From positions 1 through 64,000 of the forward strand of contig JADJSS010000044.1 of NCBI GenBank assembly GCA_016711605.1: a DNA stretch of 64,000 nucleotides, read 5' to 3'. Origin of the DNA: Saprospirales bacterium. GTDB taxonomy: Bacteria; Bacteroidota; Bacteroidia; Chitinophagales; JADIYW01. The translations under genes and the position numbers were made by a program. The number at the start of each line of letters is the position of its first letter. Position 1 is the first letter of the stretch. A model generated the notes under the pieces. It saw only the letters and a list, made by a program, of their open reading frames with translations, was not told the DNA's origin and ran no database searches. Below, one piece after another: positions 29,783 through 38,230 of this stretch.

Positions 29783-32722
29783 TTATTCATTCGATAAAAT
29801 TCTAGCTACTTCTTTTCCTGTAATATCTATCACCGATAAATTTACAGATGTAGGTTTATTTAAAGTATATTCTAAATTTAGAATATCCGTTGCTGGATTT
29901 GGATAAGCATTAAACGATTTTAATGTAGTTAAATCAACTGTGTTTTCTGATTTTATAGCATTGGTAGTTGGTGTTGTATTTACGAAAGCTGCTACCACTT
30001 TTTGTCCGTTAGAGTTAATTACAGTTGATTGTAGCGTTGCACCGTTTTCTGCTTTCACCGTAAAGTAGTAGGTAGTACCAACAGTTAACGTTAAACCAGT
30101 TTTAGTAACGGATGTTGCAGTGCCGTTGTTTGTCCATGCAACAGTATTCGTGCCGCCTGCAGCAGTGCCGATTGCATACCAGTATTTTGAAATGCCAGAG
30201 TTGGCGTCTGTGCTAGAATTCCAGTTAGCAGATAATTGTGTTTTTGAAGTTGTGGTAGCTATATCTGTAGCCGTTAAACCATCGCGCACTGTACCAACGG
30301 TTGAAGGTGTGGTATAGTCAATATTTATAGTTTTTATTGCCTGTAAAGATATATTATTTGCATTGTCTATAACGTACGATTTTATTCTTCCTGCTGGTGT
30401 AGTTGCATTTGGATTTAGTAATCTTAAGTCATTCGTAGAAGCCGAACCTACTGTAATAGCTGCTGTTGTAGCAGTTCTGCTTTTCAATACTTCTACATTG
30501 TCAATATTCATAGTACATTCGCCAGAGCGGAAACAAATAAAATTTCCTGTTGTAAGTGGTGTGGCATCTGTCCAACTTCCAGCCAATACATTATTTACAA
30601 ACACACTAATTTTACCTGTGGTTTTAGTATAGATGACTTTAAAATCATAATTCGTGTTGGCTACAAACGGATACGTGATATCTGCATTTAAATACATCAC
30701 ATCAGCTATGTATTCATAAATTTGTAACTTGCCACCACCATCAACTCTGGCATACACCATGTACGAATTACCACGACCATTTCCTGTTGCAGCACTTGCC
30801 ATGAAATGCAAACCAGCACGACGATTAGTTCCTGTTCCACCAATTTTTGCGTCCAGTGATATAAGATTTGGTTAGCATTTTGTGTTAACGATGTATATAA
30901 GTTGGTGTTAGAATTAACTTGATCTGAGTTGAAAGCTGTGTTTGTGCTGTTCGTCCAAGTGCCTGCTTTTTTATCCAATCAGCATGTAGAGTTGTGCCAT
31001 CAAACGCATCATTTAAAATCCATTGGCTTTATTACTTCTCCAGTATGCAGCCGTTGAGTATTCATCGGCACTATAAAAGCGTTGCGCAATACCAGTACCT
31101 ACATCAGCATCTGTAAAGTTAGCTGTAAAGTTGGTCGTTGTCCATGTTGGTGTAGTAACAGATGTTGTTGGAGCAATTACATCGCTGGTTTGGCAAGTAT
31201 ATTTTGCTTTATAACCAACTTTGTTAGTAGCACCATCCGTTTTGTATTTTATAGTAATAGCAGGACTTGTAGAGTTGATATTACCTGGTGATGTTGTTCC
31301 TGTGTATGCACCAATTAAAGGCGATGCAGTGCTAGGACCATCATACAACCAAAGTGTATCGTAGCCAGTTTCAAATTCAAACTGATTAAAGTTTAAGTTG
31401 ATATAGCTGGCACCTGAAGGAGCAATCGTGTAAGTAGCAATTTCTTTATCATGGTAATTTCTGTTGGGTCCACCATAATCAAAAACAGAATCAGTGCATG
31501 GTTGCGCATAACAGCTAGTAAGTTTATCGTTAATCGCATTCCATAATTCCGTATAACCATCATCATAACCTAAAGTCCAAATTCCAATGCCGCCTAAACT
31601 ACGTTGATTGACGATATCATACCGTTCGCGCATGGAAGATGAATCATCCATAAACAACTGGTAGTTAAATCCACCACTTAAAAAATTATAATAAGGAGTG
31701 TAGCTGTTTACATCAAATTTTTTGTTCGCTGCTGAGTAGTTGCCACTAGTGTTGCTTCTTGCCACTTTATAAGTAACAGTGGATGAATAGGCAGAACCAC
31801 TACTTGTTGCAGGAAGTGTGCTACCTGTTGTTCTGTATTGTCGGCCATAATAAGGTACACCTAATAATAATTTATTTTGTGGAACACCTTGATTTAAATA
31901 ATAAGAAATAGATTTTGACATACAATAGTTATAGCCAGTTTCGAAACTATACAATGGATCGGTTGGACCAGCAATGGTGCTGCCACTATAGTAATAATCA
32001 TAACCCATAATGATGAATAAGTCAACATGGTTTTTTAGATTAGGAATGTCAAAAACGCCATTCCAATCAACAGCATACAACGCCATGGATACTTCTGAGC
32101 CAGGAATAGAATCATGTATTTTTTGACAAAATTGTTGCATAAAAGTGGTGAAGTTAGCTTTTTGTGTAGATGGCAATCCTTCAAAATCAATATTTACACC
32201 ATTAGCACCACGTGCTTTTATTAGATTGATGCAATTTTGCGTAAAGGTATTTTTTGCTGTGGTTGATGTTAAAAATGTGGAGTGCGATGAAAATAAAGTA
32301 GCGCAAAAAGAAATTTTAACTCCATTTGCTTTTGCTGCAGTTACGGCACTACTGGTTGACCATGCAAAAGAAGCATTGCTATTGGTGCCTGTAGTTGGAT
32401 TTACGGTATAATCAAAGTAACACAAATCAGATAATAAATTCCATTGGTAATTATTGTGTACCGTACTTCCGTTCCAGTAAGGATGCCAGCCATACACACG
32501 TCGTCCGTTTAAGCTGCAAGCGCTTGAACGTTGGTTGATATTATCGTTTTTGGGTAAAATTTTAAATTTAGTACCTGTGAGTTGTTCCTGTAATTTGTCC
32601 CAATCACTCTCTTTTGTAAAATTGTATTTATTATAAAATTCTTTTTGTTCCTGCAAAACGGATTGTGCATTCAGTGTGATAAAAAAAATAAAAAAAAGAA
32701 TGCTTGTAAAAAATTTCTTCAT
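29783..32722 (-). CDS. GH18 chitinase-like multidomain protein with T9SS sorting domain (three frameshifts)
   Basis: About 980 residues if repaired. A signal peptide (1-19) leads to a glycoside hydrolase family 18 domain (about 70-410) with RRVYGWHPYWN and the catalytic strand NGVNIDFEG (D179, E181 as acid; the first Asp of the DGxxxDxE motif is Asn). A CUB-like domain follows (about 425-525), then a LamG/ConA-like domain (VDGGGKLQIYEY...VFVNNVLAGSW), a fibronectin-III-like domain, and a T9SS type A tail (FNAYPNPATDILNLEY). Frame breaks lie at homopolymers: 31015-31018, 30967-30972 and 30844-30848, each needing one added base. The probable role is secreted hydrolysis of chitin-like or related N-acetylglucosamine polymers. 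Confidence 0.85.
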
Positions 32723-32777
32723 TGATAATTATATTAAATTAAGTATCGAAAATACGAAAATAAATTGTTTGGCAATA

Positions 32778-33683
32778 TTAAATTCCAGAAGTAGTTTTTA
32801 ATTTTCCCATCACTTTATGATATGGACAAGTAGCAGATTTCATTAATTTATCAGGTCCTAAATCTTTTAAATTATATCCGTTTTTATAGGTTGTATGTTT
32901 AATGTTTTTGGTTCGCAACAGTGGTGTTTTTCGTGGAAATAAACTTGCAGTAAAACTTCGTAAACGTAATGCATTTGTGGTAATTGTTCGCAACGCAATA
33001 TTTGGTTCCTCGTAATGAAATGCTTTTAATAAATGTGGTTGCATTACAGCATGCAAAAATGGACGTGCGACGTCAAACAATTGCGAAGGCATAAACCAAC
33101 CTAACATCAAATCTTCTGTGGCGCGTGCTACTTTCACGTTGGCTTCTGAAAATTGAAAGTGCTTTGCTTCGTATTCATCATGGTATATTTTAAATGCCTC
33201 AATCGTATCAGGAATATCTTTTATATGCATCTTCTCTCCTATTTCTTTCCAAACATAAAAACCTGCTAATTCTTCATTTTTAACTAATTTCCGATAACCA
33301 TATCTGTTTATCCAATCTGCACTATCAAAAACAAAAGTACTTAAGACATACAAATAATCTTCGTTGCTAATTGGATAATTGCTATGAATCCAATTGAGCT
33401 GTTCTATCATTTTTTGTCCTCTTTCATTAAATCCATTTTCTATAATTTCACTTAAAATTAAATCAGTATCATCGTATCTTTTTTGTGCATGCTTTTCAAA
33501 TTCTTTTGAATTGTGTAAGATTTTTGCAATCGATGGAACTGCAAAAGTTTTGTACAAAGCCAATTCTAACGCACGATTAAAATCCCAAGGAAACTCATAA
33601 AACACAGATAGCTGCACAATTTCCCATGCATCATTTTTAGGATTTAGAGATTCTATTTTTTGAAGTATCGCTGAATTTGCCAT
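32778..33683 (-). CDS. oxygenase MpaB family protein (DUF2236, latex-clearing-protein-like)
   Basis: A 301-residue intact protein. It matches the MpaB/DUF2236 family, which includes the haem-dependent rubber oxygenase Lcp and fungal MpaB. Visible features are an early FYEFPWDFNRALELALYKTFAVP, the helix RGQKMIEQLNWIHSNYPISNEDYLYVLSTFVFD (about 118-150) that carries the conserved histidine region, then WEDW-like LVKNEELAGFYVWKEIGEKM. It ends in a C-terminal CPYHKVMGKL. The substrate is unknown. Lcp cleaves polyisoprene, so a role in isoprenoid oxidation is conceivable given the SCP2/Atu-like cluster 18 kb away, but this is inference. Confidence 0.75.
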   Translation of the reverse strand: MANSAILQKIESLNPKNDAWEIVQLSVFYEFPWDFNRALELALYKTFAVPSIAKILHNSKEFEKHAQKRYDDTDLILSEIIENGFNERGQKMIEQLNWIHSNYPISNEDYLYVLSTFVFDSADWINRYGYRKLVKNEELAGFYVWKEIGEKMHIKDIPDTIEAFKIYHDEYEAKHFQFSEANVKVARATEDLMLGWFMPSQLFDVARPFLHAVMQPHLLKAFHYEEPNIALRTITTNALRLRSFTASLFPRKTPLLRTKNIKHTTYKNGYNLKDLGPDKLMKSATCPYHKVMGKLKTTSGI

Positions 33684-33751
33684 AAAACAATTTTAACTAA
33701 TTTACTTAAATTAAATGAAATATCAAATGCTAAAATGCGATTAAAAAAATA

Positions 33752-33926
33752 AACACATAGAAACATAGATTCATTTTCCAAGCAAAAATTGATAGAAAAA
33801 TACATTGATGAAGTAAAAAGGAAATCATAGTTTGTAAGCCTTGCGTACAATATGTGTTTCTATTACGAAGCATTTATTTACTACAAACAGTAATGCTATT
33901 TTATTTTTTCTATGTTTCTATGTGTT
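33752..33926. repeat. inverted-repeat unit with 18-bp exact arms
   Basis: AACACATAGAAACATAGA at 33752-33769 is mirrored exactly at 33909-33926. The arms enclose about 139 bases without a convincing ORF. The unit fills most of the gap between the oxygenase and the GNAT gene. The arms have the same purine-rich, word-repeating style as those at 58718-58842 and 59176-59711. Confidence 0.75.
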
Positions 33927-33961
33927 AAAAAATAGTATGATTTGGCAAATGCTGAAAATAA

Positions 33962-34477
33962 TCAAACTGTATAAGCATACATATTTCCATCGTAATCAAT
34001 ACCGTTTTTGAAAGCGTGTTTTTTCAAAATTCCTTCTAACTTAAATCCTGCCTTTTCCAATGCTTTTGATGAAGTTACATTTTCTGAAAAGGTAGTTGCA
34101 AAAATTCGTTTTAGTTCAAATTTGTTAATAAAATAAGGTGTTACAGCTTTTATACATTCAGTAATAATTCCTTTGTTCCAAAAATCTTCACCTAACCAAT
34201 AACCTAATTCAGCCGTCTGTTTATGAACATCTAATTGTATATCAATACCAATACTACCAGCAGCCATGCCATCATATTCAATGCAAAAATGTGTTTCATC
34301 TAAACCCATTTCGTTCAATGTAATCCATCTTTCAGCATCATTCATTGTGTATGGACTTGGAAATCGTTCGCGTAAATATTTTGCAACATGTTGATTGTTT
34401 GCAATGCGCTGTAATTGCTGTTTATCTTCAGTTTTCCAAGCACGTAATTTTAGTTGTGTGTTTATAATAATTTCCAT
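33962..34477 (-). CDS. GNAT-family N-acetyltransferase (RimJ/RimL type)
   Basis: A 171-residue single GNAT domain. It has LRAWKTEDKQQLQRIANNQHVAKYL at the start, GSIGIDIQLD, ELGYWLGEDFWNKGI (the acetyl-CoA-binding turn region), then FELKRIFATTFSENVTSSKALEKAGFKLEGI. This C-terminal block is typical of RimJ/L-like acetyltransferases acting on protein N-termini or small amines. The substrate is unknown. The frame is intact. Confidence 0.85.
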   Translation of the reverse strand: MEIIINTQLKLRAWKTEDKQQLQRIANNQHVAKYLRERFPSPYTMNDAERWITLNEMGLDETHFCIEYDGMAAGSIGIDIQLDVHKQTAELGYWLGEDFWNKGIITECIKAVTPYFINKFELKRIFATTFSENVTSSKALEKAGFKLEGILKKHAFKNGIDYDGNMYAYTV

Positions 34478-34566
34478 GTATTCTAATTGTGTTGTCTTAG
34501 ATAAAAAAGCTTAGAAGTGGTAAAAATACAAAATAAAAAATTGTACATTTATAAAAAGAAATAGGT

Positions 34567-34995
34567 ATGCAAACAGTTTCCATGACTCAGGAATTCAACG
34601 CACCAGTTGAAGAAATTTTTAACTACTTAAGTGATCACAATAATTTTGGTGCTTTATTAAATGCAAATATAAAACGCATAAAAGATTCGCCTAGCGACAA
34701 TGTAAATGGCTTGGATTCGGTGCGAAGTATTGGCATTGCGTCACTTACATTTTTAGAAGAAAAAATAATTACGTTTGAACCATATACATTAATAGAATAC
34801 CAGATTTGTAATAATGTTCCAGTAAACTATCATATTGGAAGATTAGTATTTACTAAGCTTGGCGAAAATAAATGCTCATTGCATTATACAATTGATATAG
34901 AAACAAAATTTTCATTTGCAGATGGTTTGATTTTGTTCGCAATAAAAACAACAATAGCAAGTGGTTTATCTAAATTGGCAAAAAAATATCAATAA
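34567..34995 (+). CDS. SRPBCC-family protein, tandem copy 1
   Basis: A 142-residue START/SRPBCC-fold protein (polyketide cyclase/dehydrase-like). The first strand is MTQEFNAPVEEIFNYLSDHNNFGALL, then GLDSVRSIGI, FEPYTLIEYQI and a C-terminal amphipathic helix. The fold binds hydrophobic ligands in a deep cavity. Its stop and the next gene's ATG share one base, so the two are translationally coupled. It is paralogous to the downstream gene. Confidence 0.8.
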   Translation: MQTVSMTQEFNAPVEEIFNYLSDHNNFGALLNANIKRIKDSPSDNVNGLDSVRSIGIASLTFLEEKIITFEPYTLIEYQICNNVPVNYHIGRLVFTKLGENKCSLHYTIDIETKFSFADGLILFAIKTTIASGLSKLAKKYQ

Positions 34996-35465
34996 TGAAT
35001 TTATTGCAACTGAATTCTAATGTTGAAAAATTACATTTTTTGCAAGATTATAATGTACCTGCATACAATGTTTTTTCGTTCTTTAGTGATCATAATCGAT
35101 TGTCAGAAGTCTATTCAGCAATTATACGAAGATTAACTGACAGCAATGACCCAAGAAATGCAAATGGTTTAGGTTCATCAAGAATAGTAATTGCATTTCC
35201 AACAATTTTTCAGGAAACTATTACAAAATATATTGAACCAACTTTAATCGAGTACAAGATAACTTTTGGAAGTCCGCTAAAAAACCATATTGGCATCATG
35301 CACTTTATAGATTTAGGAAATGGAAAATCAAGGTTAGATTATACCATTGAGTTTGAACCTCGCATACCAAAAACTGGTTTTTTTCTTAGAAATTTATTAG
35401 AAAAACAAGTTGGTGCTGCTATACGAGAATTAGCACATCGGTTTGAAAAAAATCCGAATTATTGA
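34995..35465 (+). CDS. SRPBCC-family protein, tandem copy 2
   Basis: A 156-residue paralogue of the preceding gene. It shares LQDYNVPAYNVFSFFSDHNRLSEV, ANGLGSSRIV, YIEPTLIEYKITFG and LDYTIEFEP with the same spacing. A tandem duplication of ligand-binding SRPBCC proteins is likely. The ligand is unknown. A short AGTGAAA-type repeat begins four bases after the stop. Confidence 0.8.
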   Translation: MNLLQLNSNVEKLHFLQDYNVPAYNVFSFFSDHNRLSEVYSAIIRRLTDSNDPRNANGLGSSRIVIAFPTIFQETITKYIEPTLIEYKITFGSPLKNHIGIMHFIDLGNGKSRLDYTIEFEPRIPKTGFFLRNLLEKQVGAAIRELAHRFEKNPNY

Positions 35466-35468
35466 TAT

Positions 35469-35492
35469 AGTGAAAATGAGAGTGAAAGTGAA
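35469..35492. repeat. degenerate AGTGAAA mini-repeat just after a stop codon
   Basis: It begins four bases after the SRPBCC stop and matches 25659-25682 at 22 of 24 bases. Confidence 0.6.
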
Positions 35493-35506
35493 AAAATTAT
35501 GTAAAT

Positions 35507-35965
35507 ATGAAAAATAGAATCTTATTCATTATTTGTTTGCTCTTTATTTTTTCTTGTAAGAAAGATGAGTTTGTGCATCCTGATTATATAATATTTGGTT
35601 CATTTGGTGGATTTTGTGCTAATGATTGTCGTTATGTTTATTATTTAGATGATACAAAACTTTTAGAAGACACTACTAAGTTATTTTTTCAGAATAAAGA
35701 ATTATCCAATTTTAGCAAGCAATTATCAATTGATGATTTTGCGATTGCTAAAGATTTAATTAACAAAGTACCAACTGCTTTAACCAAATCAAACAGAACT
35801 ATTTTTGTAGATATTAATGTTGCTGATCAGAATATTTATTATGTGCAAATTTTATTAAAAGGCAGAACTTATTACTGGACCTTCGATAACTTTCCTAATT
35901 CAACACCATCTTATTTGAAACCATTGGCTGATGAAGTATATCGAATTAGTAATGAGCTACGATAA
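35507..35965 (+). CDS. hypothetical lipoprotein
   Basis: A 152-residue protein with a signal peptide and lipobox FIFSCKKDE (Cys at residue 17). It then has IIFGSFGGFCANDCRYVYYLDD, a paired-cysteine motif (CxxxC) following a glycine-rich turn, and a C-terminal YYVQILLKGRTYYWTFD. The arrangement FG...G.C...C..Y.L resembles a family of small Bacteroidota lipoproteins of unknown function. Likely anchored in the outer membrane. Confidence 0.65.
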   Translation: MKNRILFIICLLFIFSCKKDEFVHPDYIIFGSFGGFCANDCRYVYYLDDTKLLEDTTKLFFQNKELSNFSKQLSIDDFAIAKDLINKVPTALTKSNRTIFVDINVADQNIYYVQILLKGRTYYWTFDNFPNSTPSYLKPLADEVYRISNELR

Positions 35966-36058
35966 AATGCAGTTATTTTGTTAAATTTTAGCAGTAAATT
36001 TCAATGAATTAAACCTTTGTAATTTAAAATCGTCAAAGTATCAACTAAATAAATAATC

Positions 36059-36910
36059 ATGCAAAAATTAATTTTAACGTCTAAACTATTGTTGATAATC
36101 GCAATAGTGACATTTGGATTTACGGCTTGTCAAAAGAACAAGTTTAATGATGAATCTGAAGCATCATCAGCGCAAAACTTTAACGTTGCTGAAGTAGAAG
36201 ATGATAATTTACAAATTATGGCTGACCAAGCAGACATAAACGGTGAAATAGATTTACGACAATCAGCAACAGCACAAGAAGCTAATTTATTAGGATGCGC
36301 AATTGTAACCAAAGATTCATTATCGTCACCTAAAAAAATTACGATTGATTTCGGAACTGGCTGTACAAATAATAACGGTGTTACACGAAAAGGAAAAATT
36401 CTTGTTACATACACTGGAAGATACAGAGATGCTGGTACAGTAATTCATATTACTTCTGAAGATTATTATGTGAATGCAAATAAAGTTGATATCAACAGAA
36501 CCGTAACAAACAATGGAGCAAATGGAAACGGCAACCTTACTTTCTCTATTGTTGCTGACAGAAAAGTTACGTTTCCAGATGGCACATTTAGTACTAGTTC
36601 AACAGATGATAAAACACGTGAATGGATAGAAGGCAGCAATACACCGCGCGATTTTTCGGATGATGTGTTTAAAGTAACTGGAACAGGTACACATACTTCT
36701 AAAAAAGGAATTGTTTATGATGTTCGTATTGAAACTGCATTAACTAGAAAAGTAGCATGTCGACAATTTACATCAGGTGTTGTAAAGATAATTCGTTACG
36801 GACAAAGAGAAAGATATGGTGTAATTGATTTTGGAAATGGTGATTGCGATGATGAAGCAACTGTTACTTTAGATAATGGCAGAACTTATACTATTTCATT
36901 AAGGCATTAA
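36059..36910 (+). CDS. hypothetical lipoprotein, repeat-rich beta protein
   Basis: A 283-residue protein with a signal peptide and lipobox GFTACQKNK (Cys at residue 24). Two internal segments are similar in pattern: LLGCAIVTKDSLSSPKKITIDFGTGC near 80-105 and RERYGVIDFGNGDC near 252-265, each ending in an FGxGxC motif. Several VTNNG/TGTGTH-type strands lie between. The FGxGCxxxxGxxRKGKI pattern is recurrent in Bacteroidota lipoproteins of unknown function. A strong terminator follows. Confidence 0.65.
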   Translation: MQKLILTSKLLLIIAIVTFGFTACQKNKFNDESEASSAQNFNVAEVEDDNLQIMADQADINGEIDLRQSATAQEANLLGCAIVTKDSLSSPKKITIDFGTGCTNNNGVTRKGKILVTYTGRYRDAGTVIHITSEDYYVNANKVDINRTVTNNGANGNGNLTFSIVADRKVTFPDGTFSTSSTDDKTREWIEGSNTPRDFSDDVFKVTGTGTHTSKKGIVYDVRIETALTRKVACRQFTSGVVKIIRYGQRERYGVIDFGNGDCDDEATVTLDNGRTYTISLRH

Positions 36911-36931
36911 AATATAAATTCTATAAATAGC

Positions 36932-36961
36932 GAAAGGGTGAAGCAAATGCTTTACCCTTTC
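36932..36961 (+). terminator. strong intrinsic hairpin terminator
   Basis: GAAAGGGTGAAGCA (36932-36945) pairs with TGCTTTACCCTTTC (36948-36961), a 14-bp stem with one G-T pair and a two-base loop. Confidence 0.75.
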
Positions 36962-37252
36962 TATTTACCAAAAAACTATGAAAAAAAACTAAAAAAAATT
37001 TGTGAAAAAAATATTGAAAGGATCAAGAATCGCTCAATCCTTTCAATTTAACTAGCTATGAAAAAAGAACTCTTCATAAAAACCAATACTATTAAAAATC
37101 TTAAACTACTAAAAAAACAGCGTTTAAAAAAATCACTAAATTTCGAGACAATAAGGTTTTTTTGTGCATTGGGTTTTTATGCATTTCAATGTTAAACAAT
37201 ATTTAGGAAAAGCGCAATAGGAAAATTCAAAAAAATGAAAATAAATTTTTAA
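36962..37252. other. A-rich intergenic region with an 11-bp hairpin
   Basis: This 290-base gap between convergent genes is strongly A-rich on the plus strand. ATTGAAAGGAT (37013-37023) is mirrored exactly by ATCCTTTCAAT (37037-37047) with a 13-base loop, and a run of A precedes it. A 45-codon basic ORF (37058-37195) follows but has no recognisable family. The hairpin followed by weak T content could end the minus-strand mutase transcript or be part of a small RNA. Confidence 0.4.
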
Positions 37253-38221
37253 TTACTTTACTTGTAATCGATTCCAAGTCTTTTTTGCAAGTTGAAATGT
37301 TAAATATTCAACATAATAACTCGCTTTTCCAATATCTTTAAAATTATTAAAATAAGATTCGTTGTATAAAATATGCTGTACATTTCTAGCAATTCGTTTT
37401 CCAAAATCAGAATTTTCCATTTCAACATCGTGGCTATTTACAATTAAATAATCACAACCACCAATAATTGCAGACATAGCTTCTGTGGTATTTCGCAAAA
37501 TGTTAGTATAAATTTCTTTTGAGTTTTCATTGTCATCACGTTTAGAATTTCCAGTTTCAGCAATTATAAAAATTGGATTGGTTAAATTATTTACAGAAGC
37601 AAATTGTTGCCACAACCAACGAAACGCGCGAAGTTTTGCAATCTCTAAAAAATAATTTTGTCCGATATGAAAATGAAAATAAATTGGATTGGAATTTTGA
37701 AAAACACCATCATTAAAAGCATCTACTAATTCGTTTACCGTGCTTTTTTGCTGTTCAATTTTAATAGATAGAATACAAGAATTTGGAACACAAATTTCTA
37801 AATCCTTTTTATTTTCTTCTTTATAATTATAAAAGAAAACTGAAACAATATCTATTAAAATACCTTGTATTAATTGGTGAATCTCACTTTTTGTAATTGG
37901 TAGGTTTTGCAAATCAAATAAAATGCAATTAGCTCCATTTTGCAGTGCATGTAAGCTGTTTTTATTAGCAGCAATAAAATCATGAACGATTATTTTTTCT
38001 GTAACAAACCAATTTTCAGTTTGTTTTGCAGGAATTAAAAGTTGGAAATCTTTAGTTGTTTCTGCTGTATAAAAAGGTAAAATTTCAATTTCATCTTCTG
38101 TTTGCGAAATCAATTTCTCAAATGATGCACCTTTTAAATCTTTATTTATTTTTTCTTTCCAATCATCTGCTGTAACCGAATTAAACTGAGTGGTAATTTG
38201 TTGTAAAATAGAATCGGACAT
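37253..38221 (-). CDS. mutA: methylmalonyl-CoA mutase small (beta) subunit, short form
   Basis: A 322-residue protein similar to the substrate-binding (TIM-barrel) domain of the mutase small subunit. It has DDWKEKINKDLKGASFEKLISQTEDEIEILPFYT at the start, then ANCILFDLQNLPITKSEI and FRWLWQQFASVNN. It ends NTTEAMSAIIGGCDYLIVNSHD, with the family's QHILYNESYFN near the C-terminus. The usual C-terminal cobalamin-domain remnant of small subunits is absent, making it shorter than the 450-630 residues often seen. The large catalytic subunit is not in the window. It starts nine bases after the upstream outer-membrane gene, suggesting one transcript. Confidence 0.8.
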   Translation of the reverse strand: MSDSILQQITTQFNSVTADDWKEKINKDLKGASFEKLISQTEDEIEILPFYTAETTKDFQLLIPAKQTENWFVTEKIIVHDFIAANKNSLHALQNGANCILFDLQNLPITKSEIHQLIQGILIDIVSVFFYNYKEENKKDLEICVPNSCILSIKIEQQKSTVNELVDAFNDGVFQNSNPIYFHFHIGQNYFLEIAKLRAFRWLWQQFASVNNLTNPIFIIAETGNSKRDDNENSKEIYTNILRNTTEAMSAIIGGCDYLIVNSHDVEMENSDFGKRIARNVQHILYNESYFNNFKDIGKASYYVEYLTFQLAKKTWNRLQVK

Positions 38222-38230
38222 TCGTTAAAA

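Noticed and set aside
32778..33683. Oxygenase called outright as latex-clearing protein (rubber oxygenase)
   Set aside because: The family is broad (MpaB/DUF2236); the protein is shorter than typical Lcp and no export signal is visible, so only the family-level name is supported.
37058..37195. 45-codon ORF as a ribosomal natural-product precursor
   Set aside because: It has no GG leader motif or maturase/exporter neighbour, and its Cys content is low.
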